Shown: positions 1-14,946 of the stretch, piece by piece
Layout of the letters: every line of letters begins with the position of its first letter
Position numbering within the stretch: position 1 is the first letter of the stretch
Source of the DNA: Cycas panzhihuaensis
Lineage: Eukaryota; Cycadophyta
Length of the DNA stretch: 64,000 nt
Assembly (NCBI GenBank): GCA_023213395.1
Contig: CM041465.1
Location: 32,247,741-32,311,740, forward strand
Reading direction: 5' to 3'
Made by a program: the position numbers and the translations under genes
The notes under the pieces: generated by a model
The model's input: the letters and a program-made list of their open reading frames with translations, nothing else
Told to the model about the DNA's origin: nothing
Database searches by the model: none

Positions 1-5484
<5,484 letters not shown>

Positions 5485-5805
5485 TGTTATATGTATGAAC
5501 CCCTTTTAATGCATTTACCTTCCTTCTCTTCTCTCTTTAACGTGTCTTTTTATCCTTATTTTTCTTCTCCTCCTTCATCTTCACTAGTCTCTTATTATAA
5601 TTGTCCCACATACATTAGTTAAGAGGGATGAGTGGTCTTAGTAGCCTTATATATATGTACACTCCACTCTTATAAAGGACATCATTGAGCATTAAGATAT
5701 TATGCATTGGAGGTTGCCCCCTCGAAGTGGCCCAACAATACAAAGTGATCTTATGATTGTATAATTTTCTTGAGGAGAATTTAACTTTCATTAGAGGATT
5801 TAACA
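5485..5805 (+). repeat. 5' LTR of element A
   Basis: Starts TGTTATAT and ends near CA at 5804-5805. It matches 11137-11462 and 11668-12005 along its length, including a pyrimidine-rich block, the segment around AGAGGGATGAG and the closing block around TTTCATTAGAGGATTTA. A short AT stretch replaces the (AC)n tract of the right copies. The two right copies share about 65 bp more beyond this end, which may be duplicated flank or LTR sequence lost from this copy. Confidence 0.8.
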
Positions 5806-6690
5806 AAAGAAGTCAATCCATGGCCTATGAGAGAGTTAAAGGTATTGAATAGTCAGTTTTTTCCCATAATTTTTTATTCTTGTTAGTGTTTATTCTCATT
5901 TTAAATTTAAGCTTAATTACTTCTACTTTTTTGGGGTAGACAATACTATAATTGGGTAGCTACCCCAACACTGCCACTAAGTAGTTTTTCTCTACATTTA
6001 GATAAAGACCCTATATTGGGAGTTTATAAATATCACAAGGAATTATCATTTTGGGCTAAGTGTATCATGGCTTTTCTAGCCCCTTCATGAAGGACTAGAG
6101 ATCACACTCCTAAATCAAGCCTTTGATAGAACTCAATTACAGAATTACACCTCCACATACCTACGAGTATATAGGAGGACCCCTAGGCAGGTCTTCCTAG
6201 TGTAGGTAACCATAGGAAACCTATTGACTATCTATAATTTATTATGTATCAGTAAATAATTAGCATTGAGAAGTTACTCTCCATGTACTCTAGAAATGAG
6301 GTAGTACAACTATAGAGTAAAGCATTAGCCTCTACAAGTTGATACTATTTATGACCAAGATTAGTATATTAGAGGGCCTATAAACTAGACAATCCTAGAT
6401 CTAATATACCTAGTTAGTTTGTTAGTGGTTTATATACACCTAGTCAGTCAATGAGTTAATCATCATCAATTTATCAAACCTAGTGTATCTAGCCAGTTTA
6501 TCTTTAGTTCATGTATACATAGTCAATTAGTCAATTGTAAGTGACCAAAAAAATCAAGAAAGTAAAAAAATAAAGAGAGAGAGAGAGAGAGAGAAAATTA
6601 TAAAATAAGTGGGACAATAATCTAAAGACACCTGCTAAGGGCTTAATCTCCTTAGGAACCTATATTCATAAGATAATATTAAGTTTAGGT
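5806..6690 (+). other. Leader region of element A
   Basis: Untranslated-looking sequence between the left LTR and the first gag-like segment. It contains an (AG)n microsatellite at about 6574-6594. No match to the initiator-Met-tRNA primer binding site was seen just after the LTR, so the site is mutated or another primer was used. Confidence 0.5.
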
Positions 6691-7740
6691 CGAGAAGGAA
6701 AATGGCCCTCAAAATTAACCCTAATTAGAGTGTCAAACTCAATGATGCAATTGTCTGATTAAGGAGGGAAATAGATGTTAATATTTAAGAGGTACAACAC
6801 ACAGTAAATAATTTGGCCCTTCAAGTATCCAATATGACTACCCTACTAGAGAAAAATTTCACCAATAAGGACAACCAAGTTTAAGAGAATGACTACCACT
6901 ACAAAGGAAAGAAGAAATTTGATTTGGATGATACATCTTAATAAGGATATCATAATGAGGGTATGGATGATAATCATTATGATAATAGACAAGGGATACT
7001 AATGTTCCTTCTAAAGGTAGAGGTTAAAAAATCCAATGGTAATGATGTTTAAACTCGGGTGTCACAAATGGAATAATATTTTTCCCTTCACTAAGTCCTA
7101 AAAGATAAAAAGACATCAATAACCTCTCTACATATAGAATCCAAGCCTTACTAGTGGTACCATTGGGTGAAGAAGAAGGGTACTAGACTCAATTAAAATT
7201 GGGACTATTTTGTCAAGAACCTCAAGACCCAATATACTTGGGATAATTACGATTTCAGTCAACTCCTAAGGATTCGATAAGATAGTACAATTTTAGAACA
7301 TACCTCTGTATATTAGTGCCTCTCTATACAAGTTGAGAACTTGAATAAGGAATAAATGCTAGAACTATACATTGGTGGGCTTTGAGATAATATTAAATAT
7401 AAACTCTATCTCTTGAATCCTATATAAATCACACAATCCATAAGACTAGCACACCATATTGAAATAAAAAATAATGTCTTGATAACCCATGTGACCATAT
7501 GCAGACAAGAGAATATTATCACATGCACCGCATGCCCCACTCATATCGCACTCACCAATTGTTTGACGAATGACCACATAAGAAGTTGATGAGAAGAGGT
7601 CGAAAGGGTTATACATTAGATGTAATCAAAAATGGCACAAGGACCATTGATGTTCTAAAAAATGATTATTTATCATTGAGCACATATAAGATGAGGAATA
7701 AGAGGAAGAATAACCATATGAACATATTCCAGAATCGCCA
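6690..7740 (+). pseudogene. Element A gag remnant with eroded zinc knuckle
   Basis: Gag is the particle protein of the element. Around 7340-7450 the broken translation reads like the end of a gypsy Gag core (YIGGL, then NIKYKLYLLNP). At about 7625-7665 a CCHC zinc knuckle survives except for its first Cys, which is Tyr: Y-x2-C-x4-H-x4-C. Stops are frequent and no start codon can be assigned. Confidence 0.6.
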
Positions 7741-7819
7741 ATAGATGATGATGAAGATACTGCAACCATCTTAATCCATGCCTTAACTGAAATTGCAACT
7801 TCTTAAACTCTTAAAATCA

Positions 7820-8116
7820 TTGGGTATATTAAGAAAAAATGAGTGGCTATCTTAATTAACTCAAGAAGCCCCACAATTTTATTAATAGGAAATTAGTTGA
7901 AGAGTTTAATTATTTTCCACATATAGTGAAAAACTTTCGAGTCATAGTTGCTAATGGGAAAATATTATCTTATGGTGGAAAATGTCATAATATTAGGCTA
8001 ATCATGGGAGAGTATTGTTTATATACTTCAATATTTATAATCCCTATCAAAGGTATCGATGTGATTTTAGGAGTTCAATGGTTGAAGGCACTTGGCACCA
8101 TTCGACTTAACCTATA
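7820..8116 (+). pseudogene. Element A protease (retropepsin) remnant
   Basis: Retropepsin cleaves the Gag-Pol polyprotein with an active-site Asp in a DSG triad. At about 7840-7890 the triad region reads VAILINSRS, so Asp is now Asn and Gly is now Arg, both explained by G-to-A changes. A further open frame (7926-8116) ends VILGVQWLKALGTI, typical of the C-terminal part of gypsy proteases. The active-site change alone would inactivate the enzyme. Confidence 0.7.
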
Positions 8117-8172
8117 AGAGTTATTCATTTGATTTAACTTAAAAAGTTAAGAGTACCAACTTAATAGAATCA

Positions 8173-8193
8173 CCCCCCCCCCCCCCCCCCCCC
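8173..8193. repeat. Poly(C) run of 21
   Basis: An uninterrupted run of 21 C in the hinge between protease and reverse transcriptase of element A. Such runs are unstable and error-prone in sequencing, so its length may be approximate. Confidence 0.95.
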
Positions 8194-8339
8194 ACATCAT
8201 AAGTCTTAGCTCACATAGGATAGAGAAGATGATACAGAAAGGAAGCACAATGCTAATTATAAGGTGTTATGTAATCACAAGTCAACCATCCTTAATTAAA
8301 GAAGATATAACTTACAATAGTCACCTATTACTAAAATTA

Positions 8340-9120
8340 TGAGAAGTTCTACTCAACCATCCTCAGGTCTTTAATGAAGAACCCAAGGGACTTCCATCAT
8401 AATAATAGTAGGACCATGCCATCGAGATTATCCTTAGGAATCACCCACCTAGCATATAAACATACAGGTATCTGTGTCAATAAAAGAATGAAATTGAAAG
8501 CTTGGTACATAAATTGCTAGATGTAGGGGTCATCCAAAAAAGAAAAAAAAAAAAATGCCCCAGTCATATTAGTCAAAAGAAAGGATGGGTCATTCTGAAT
8601 GTGTGTTGATTATAAGGAGTTGAACAAAATCACAATTAAGGACAAATTTCCTATTCTACTGATTGATGGATTACTAGATGAATTACATGGTGTAACTATA
8701 TTCACATCTTTGGATCTTTGATCTGGCTATCACCAAATCAAGGTTAAGATAGAAGATGTGCACAAAACATCCTTTTGAACCTATGAAGGTTACTATGAAT
8801 TATTGGTCATACCCTTTGGCCTGACTAATGCACTAGCTACATTCCAAGGACTTATGAATAAAACCTTCCATATATACTTAAGAAAATTTATCCTGGTCTT
8901 TTTTTATGACATCCTCATATATAATCAGATTATTGAAGAACATATTTAACATGTGGACAAGGCCTTAAAATTATTAGAAGATAACCAACTATATGTCAAA
9001 AAACCCAAATATAATTTTAGCAAGAAGGAGCTAAAATACTTAGGGCACATCATTTCTCAAGATGGAGAAAAGGTTGACCCAGAAAAGATTGTCACTATAC
9101 AAAAATGACCCCAACCTAAA
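8340..9120 (+). pseudogene. Element A reverse transcriptase remnant
   Basis: This domain copies the element RNA into DNA. The broken frame shows the gypsy RT blocks in order: [66 protein letters not shown], the catalytic box and KYLGHIISQDG. The catalytic box, usually F-x-D-D in gypsy elements, reads FFYDIL, so the first catalytic Asp is Tyr. There are several stops and an A-rich tract at about 8538-8556. Confidence 0.9.
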
Positions 9121-9269
9121 AATATTAAAGGTCTTCAAAGATTCTTGGGATTGACAAGATACTACCAAAAGTTTATTAAGGGGTATTCTAGGGTAGTAGC
9201 ACCCCTAACACAATTGCTAAAGAAGGGCTTATTCTAATAGATAATGATGGTGAGTGAATCCTTTATAAC

Positions 9270-9720
9270 ACTAAAAGAAGCCATGATCACTATACCAATT
9301 TTAGCAACACCTAATTTCACTAAAATATTAACTATTGAATGTGATGCCTTAGGATAGGGGTTGGGAGTAGTACTCATGCAAGACAAATAACCTTTAGCTT
9401 TTAAGAGTCAAAAGCTATAACTGAGGGACTTGGGTAAGTTCACCTATGAAAAGGAAATGATGTAAATCTTACACGTAGTTATGAAATGGCATCAATACCT
9501 TCTTGGGCTATACTTCAAGATGAAAACTAACCATGATAGTCTAAAATACTTCCTAGACCAAAGAGAAGGCTCTAAGGAGTAGTAGAAATGGGTATCTAAA
9601 ATGTAGGGGTTTGGCTTCAAAATCATTTATAAAAAAGGGAAGGAGATTGTTGCAGTTGATGTCTTTTCCAAAAATGAAGAGGAATCTACATTATGCACTA
9701 TCACATCTATTAGCCCTTCT
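9270..9720 (+). pseudogene. Element A RNase H remnant
   Basis: RNase H removes the RNA strand after copying. The translation shows TIECDALG-GLGVVLMQ, then PLAFKSQKL, then FTYEKEMM and KWHQYLLG, the usual order in Ty3/gypsy RNase H, including the first catalytic Asp in ECDA. Stop codons interrupt it at several points. It follows RT directly, as in all gypsy elements. Confidence 0.85.
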
Positions 9721-9739
9721 TAGATTCAAGAAGCTCGTG

Positions 9740-10730
9740 AAGAATGGGAGAAAGGCACAGGGACCTAACAAATAATCCAGGACCTCTAAGAAGACCAAGA
9801 TAGTCATAAAGGATTTTCATGGTTAACAAATACCTTATGGTATAAAAATAGATTATATTTAAGCCCACAATCCAAGCTCAAAGAAAGGATTCTCCATGAT
9901 GCACATAACTCACCTACAACTAGTCACTCTAGATTCCAAAAAATATATTAGAGGATTAAATAATCCTTCTATTAGAATGGGCTTAAATATGATACAAGAA
10001 GTTGGGTCACCCATTGTAGAATATATCAAAGGCATAAAACTGAAACCACTAGGGCCCTTAAACTATTGTAACCTCTATCCATGGATTTTACCATAGGATT
10101 ACCCAAATCAAATGAACAAGATGTAATCTTTATTGTGGTGGATAGGTTAACAAAATATGCCCAATTTTGTACCATCCAATTTACATATAAGGCAAAATAT
10201 AATTGTTGAAATATTTCTAAAGGAAATACACCAGCACCACAGAATGCCAAAAATGATTATTAATGACAAGGATCCTAAATTCACTAACCACTTTTGGATA
10301 GAACTCTTCCAAATGCTAAGTGCCAAGCTTACTATGAGCTCATCCTACCACCTATAAATAGACAGATAAATAGAGGTAGTCAATAAGTGTTTGGAGAGAT
10401 ATCTTTGTTGTTACATCTCAGATAAACAAAATCATTAGTATTAATAGATTCCCTTAGCAGAATGGTAGTATAATATAATTTATTATATATCTATAAAAAT
10501 GACTCTATTCCAAGCTTTATATAGGTATCCACCACCAACCATAAAAAATTATATCATGCTAATTTCAAAGGTGCAAGTAGTGTAAAAGCATCCATAACAA
10601 TAAGTTGATGTACTCCAAATACTAAAAGATAGCCTCAACTTGGCTCAAAATGGGATGAAGTAGCAAACATATAAAAATGAAGTGAGCAAGAGTTCCAATC
10701 AAGAGATTAGGTCTACTTTCACTTATAACC
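9740..10730 (+). pseudogene. Element A integrase remnant
   Basis: Integrase inserts the DNA copy into the host genome. The N-terminal HHCC zinc region is visible around 9890-10030 (SHSRFQKIY, then THCRIYQRHKTE). The core follows with FTIGLPKSNEQD and IIVVDRLTKYA-type sequence at about 10080-10160, then, after a frame change, EIFLKEIHQHHRMPKMII and DKDPKFTNHFW at about 10210-10300. Frame changes and stops split the domain. Confidence 0.85.
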
Positions 10731-10939
10731 TTACAAGCATCACTTAAGGGAGATACCATATACAAGTTTGCACTAAGATTCTATGAGTCATATAAGGTCC
10801 TTAAACGTATAGGTGAGGTAGTTTATGCCTTGGAGGTACTAACAATATCCAAGCTCTATAATATCTTTTATATATCCTGTTTAAAAAGGGTCATTGGCTA
10901 AAAGCATAGCACAAACTGAAGTCCCACTTTTGGATGTTG

Positions 10940-11105
10940 AAGGAAAACTCCAATTGATACTAGAACAAATCCTTGAGGTAAGGATGTGAAACTTATGTTC
11001 TCCATAGATCTAGGAATACCTCATCAAATAGAAGCAACTAGTACAGGAAGATACAACATGGGAGGGTGAGGTGATTAGCTAAGAATATCTAGAATTATTT
11101 AAGCT
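10940..11105 (+). pseudogene. Element A chromodomain-like C-terminus
   Basis: At about 10955-11075 the broken frame reads LEQILEVRM, then EYLIK-KQLVQEDTTWEG. This matches the chromodomain end of plant chromovirus integrases, where the Trp-rich chromatin-reading fold sits just before the 3' LTR. The Trp expected in the middle (IKWK) is a stop here. The second half of this segment is copied again at 11529-11667. Confidence 0.7.
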
Positions 11106-11136
11106 TTGAGGGCAAAGTATTTTAAGGCGTGGAACT

Positions 11137-11462
11137 TGTTATATACCTAACACCCTTTTAATACATCTACCTTCCTCCTCTTCTCTTTTTAATATATCTT
11201 CTTCTTCTCCTTATTCTTCTTTTCATTCTTCATCTTCACTAGTCTCTTATTATTATTGTCTTACATACATTAGTCAAGAGGGATGAGTGACGTTAGTAGC
11301 CTTATACACACACACACACTCCACTCTTGTAAAAGACATTTTTGAGTGTTGAGATATTATGTATTAGAGGTTGCCCCATTAAAGTGACCCAACAATACAA
11401 AGTGATCTTATGCTTGTGTAATTTTCTTAAGGAGAATTCAACTTTCATTAGAGGATTTAGCA
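11137..11462 (+). repeat. 3' LTR of element A, first copy
   Basis: Starts TGTTATAT, includes a short (AC)n tract at about 11306-11321 and ends at a CA aligned with the left LTR end. Shared similarity with the second copy continues to about 11528. Confidence 0.85.
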
Positions 11463-11667
11463 ATTGTTAGAGCAAAGTCCATTACATTCTAGTTGCCCAT
11501 AATCTAATATCCGTACAAAAAAAAAAAATTCTTAATAGATCTAGGAGTACCTCAAAAAATAGAAGCAACTAATATAGGAAGATTCAACATAGGAGGGTGA
11601 GGAGATTGTCTAAGAATATCTAGAATTATTTAAGCTTTGAGGGAAAAGCTTTTTAAGTGGGGGAACT

Positions 11668-12005
11668 TGTTATGTACCTAACCCCCTTTTAATACATCTA
11701 CTTTCCTCCTCTTCTCTTTTTAATATATCTTCTTCTTCTCCTTATTCTTCATTTTCTTCTTCATCTTCACTAGTCTCTTATTATAATTGTCCTACGTGTA
11801 TTAGTCAAGAGGGACGAGCGGCGTTAATAGCCTTATACACACACACACACACACACACACACTCCACTCTTGTAAAAGACATCTCTGAGTATTAAAATAT
11901 TATATATTAAAGGTTGCCCCATTGAAGTGGCCCAACAATATAAAGTGATCTTATACTTATGTAATTTTCTTAAGTAGAATTCAACTTTTATTAGAGGATT
12001 TAGCA
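11668..12005 (+). repeat. 3' LTR of element A, second copy
   Basis: Starts TGTTATGT. It is closer to 11137-11462 than to the left LTR, as expected if it arose by later duplication of the right end. Confidence 0.85.
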
Positions 12006-12072
12006 ATTGTTAGAGCAAAGTCCATTCTGTTCCAGTTGCCCATAAACCAATGTCCGTACAAAAAAAAAAAAT

Positions 12073-13914
12073 GACCCCTTTTTTTGCACTAGAACATAAA
12101 AGATATAATGACTTAGAGTGGAAAATACAAGTTGTAACAAAAAATGTGAGTTGAAATACAATAAAAATGCAACTTGTGAGTAGGTTACATTTTTAGTTGT
12201 AAGTCATATTCTGAGAGAGAGGTCACATTTTTTGGGTAAGCTCAAAAGCACGACCTATAGTTGAGAATGCGATCTATCAATAAGTGTTGAAAACTAAGTT
12301 TTTAATCAAAAAATTATAAAACGAATCAAATAGTGATAAGTTAAAAAGTGAGATATAATACCAACAGAGAACCATACGAAGTATAGTAAAAAAATTGAGA
12401 GACAAAAATAAATATAAAAATTAAATTTATCAATGTCAAAGGGAAGATACAAAGAATACAATATGAAGGCAAGGTAGAGCTTTAGAAGAAGTTAGAATAA
12501 GCAACTTTTTATGGGGCACTTTTATGATCTTTACATCATAAGCAATATAGTCAAGCACAAGCACAATCAGTATGAGATCATTTAGTCATCATGCTAAGCA
12601 ATCTATTAAATCACCATGCAATCATATAATCAAGCCTCAATAATGAATAGGATAAGGCAAGAGACCTAGCCAATGTTGAAAAGGGGACTTGATTAATTAA
12701 AACAATATCCTTACCTTATAATTCTAAGTGATTAAAACTTAAAAGTATAAATGAACTACACTATAAATGAATATTCTTTTAAGTATATACTAGATTCTCC
12801 CTTCTTTTCACATTTTACAAATTACTTATCAATGATGCAAGGGAACCCTTAATTAGAATATGTAGTATATTTATCCCTAGCCTGTCTTACATCCCTAGTA
12901 GAAAATAAAATATCACTAATAAACTAGTGACCATAATAAGAAACCTTTTTCTTTGCTTAACTTAGATTCTATTTTCCATATAAGAGTTTAGAAAGTAATA
13001 TTATGTCCTCAATCATCTCTTGCTTAACTTTAGGGCCATTATTATATAATAATACCATCTATTAATCATTGCCTATTCTACATACCTGTTGTGATGTGTC
13101 CCTCATCCGCTTCCACTTCCACTTCTCTACGATTCTCCAATGGTTTGGATGCTAGGACACTAACTTTAACTTCTAATAGATTAGTGAAAGTCAATCATAT
13201 TTAGAGTCCTCTTCTCTTCGAAATTTCTGAGGCTATTTCAAAATTTAGTGGAGGCTTAAACTAGGACCTTAAGGATCATCTCCTTTAGTTCATCCATTGA
13301 TATGCTTCCAATAGATGTAAAGAATGTGACCTTAATGTTTGCTTATTTTATCATTCACTTTAGGGCTCCACCTTAAAGTGACACTACCTTTTACCTATTA
13401 TGTGTATGTCTAAGTTTATTGATTTATACTACAAGTTTATATGTTTATTCAAAACATCTACTCCACATGACTTTGGAGTGGAGCATCTAGTAATAATAAA
13501 GTATAAACCTAACACCTCCATTTCCTAATATATAAAAGATTAGTAAGTTATTTGCGTGAGATATAAAATATTACCAAGGAAGAAAGAGTCATAAGATGAT
13601 TCATAAAGAGTTTTCTTCATAACTATATCTTTTCCATCATAAATTCGTTTCCCCAAAATAAAGATAAGCCATATTTATAACTTTGGCTAGTAAGATGATA
13701 CATGTTGAAAAAAAAAGTTGATAATATATTTGTTTGTGATATTTTATGTTGTATTAATAGTTTTATGCAATATAAATTATTTTTCAATGTCGACATCCTC
13801 ATTTAATACTAGTGCCCAATTCCCCAAAAAGTCTAACATGGTCCAACACCTCTCATGTTTTGATGACATGAAACTTTTAATTGCATATGATGCATTCAAC
13901 ATTTCTAAGGTCCT
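12073..13914. other. Gene-free spacer
   Basis: AT-rich DNA with no protein-like frame and no recognised element. An open frame at 13718-13957 starts with a hydrophobic stretch but has no homology I can name and overlaps the repeat that follows. Confidence 0.5.
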
Positions 13915-14595
13915 ACATTTTTTTAAATTTGCTCAAAATATCCCCCACCCACCTTAAAAGGATGGGGAACTAATTTTCAAGTTGTGCAAGGTAAAAGCTA
14001 GGGAACACCATGCCTTCTGACCCCTATTGAGTTCTAAACGATTGATATATGCGGGCAAACACTCATACCATATTGTTTAATATTTATTATTCAAAAATTT
14101 AAGCATCTTTTTCCTTATATTGAGAAGATTTTAGAACTTAAGTGGATAATTTATCTTGATGAAGAAAGTCCAAACTCTAAAAGGTCAAATTTTGTGGTCG
14201 TACACACATGCGAGGCTTTAAGCCCACCAAGGCCTAGGGCCCTACATCTTGTTTTTTATTTTTTTATGTGTTCAAAATATCTCCCACCCACCTCGAAAGG
14301 ATGGGGAAATAATCTTCAAGTGGTGTTAGGTAAAACCCAAGGGACACCACACCTCCTAACCTCTACTAAGTTCTAAATTGTCAATATGTGTTGGCAAACA
14401 CCAATCAATCTTTGCCATTTGAAAATTTGAATATCTTTTTCTTTATATTTAAAATCAATCTTTGCCATTTAAATATTTAAACATCTTTTTCTTTGTACAA
14501 AAAAAGACTTCAAGAACTCTAGTAAATATATCTTAATGAAGAAAAGCTGAACTTTAAAAGGCTAAATTTTTGTGCTCATATACATATGCGGACTC
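13915..14595. repeat. Local duplication, two diverged ~300-330 bp units
   Basis: Unit 1 (about 13915-14215) and unit 2 (about 14265-14595) share CAAAATAT-CCCACCCACC near the start, AAAGGATGGGGAA, a block around GGGAACACCA/GGGACACCA, TTCTAAA, GGCAAACAC, then an ATCTTTTTC block and a closing AAAAGG-AAATTTTGTG block followed by a CATATGCG/CATGCGAG end. Unit 2 also repeats a 50-bp piece internally (about 14405-14500). The element type is unknown. Confidence 0.8.
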
Positions 14596-14658
14596 GGCGC
14601 ACAAAAACTTAACGTAAATTACATATATAATAATGCTTCAATTCTACCACCATGCCAT

Positions 14659-14702
14659 GGTTCAACGAATTAATCCTCTTGGTTCAACGAATTAATCCTC
14701 TT
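14659..14702. repeat. 22-bp perfect direct repeat, two copies
   Basis: Two identical 22-bp units (14659-14680 and 14681-14702) starting GGTTCAACGAATTAATCC, about 245 bp upstream of the monooxygenase start codon. This may be chance slippage or a duplicated regulatory site. Confidence 0.9.
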
Positions 14703-14946
14703 CACTCAAACTTGCTTTGAGGTTTGAACCCATCCCTTACGATATCCCTATAACGTTATCCTAAAACTCGGGATTGCGAGGTGTACGCGTCCATTAACCG
14801 GTGGCCCTTTTCTGCAGACCCATACAGACTGACCCTAAACTTGTGTTAGAATCGTCGCGAAGGCGACAGGATGGCCTGATCCAACCCCTGCAACGTTTGG
14901 TCGGGGCATTTATCATCGAGATAAAGGAAGGTTTAATTAGTTAATA
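14703..14946 (+). promoter_or_regulatory. Upstream region of the monooxygenase gene
   Basis: This segment is richer in G+C and keeps CpG sites (ACGCGT, CCGG, TCGTCGCG) that are rare in the surrounding retrotransposon DNA, as expected of an unmethylated promoter/5' UTR. It contains a short inverted repeat GTCGC-GAAG-GCGAC (14854-14867). An upstream ATG GCC TGA (14871-14879) has A at -3 and G at +4, and would be a two-codon upstream open frame if transcribed. No TATA box at the usual spacing could be assigned; an AT-rich TATATAATA lies farther up at about 14620. Confidence 0.5.

Larger units (their letters stand above)
5485..12072 (+). mobile_element. Element A: decayed Ty3/gypsy chromovirus-type LTR retrotransposon
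   Basis: Related direct repeats of about 320-340 bp bound a pol region in the Ty3/gypsy order protease, reverse transcriptase, RNase H, integrase, and then a chromodomain-like segment. The terminal chromodomain places it among plant chromoviruses. Every coding part carries stops and frameshifts, so it is dead. The left repeat is 5485-5805. At the right there are two LTR copies, 11137-11462 and 11668-12005, because the 3' end was duplicated in tandem. No convincing primer binding site or target duplication was found, so the outer ends are uncertain by tens of bases. Confidence 0.85.
10997..12072 (+). repeat. Tandem duplication of the 3' end of element A
   Basis: Unit 1 is about 10997-11528 and unit 2 about 11529-12072, offset 531 bp. 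Each contains the end of the chromodomain region, a full LTR and about 65 bp after it that ends in an A12-A13 tract. The junction lies at that A tract. Unit 2 has a longer (AC)n run at about 11837-11862. Confidence 0.9.

Noticed and set aside
13915-14702. CRISPR-like or satellite array
   Set aside because: Only two diverged long units and one doubled 22-mer are present; there are no regularly spaced repeats, and the DNA is from a plant nucleus.
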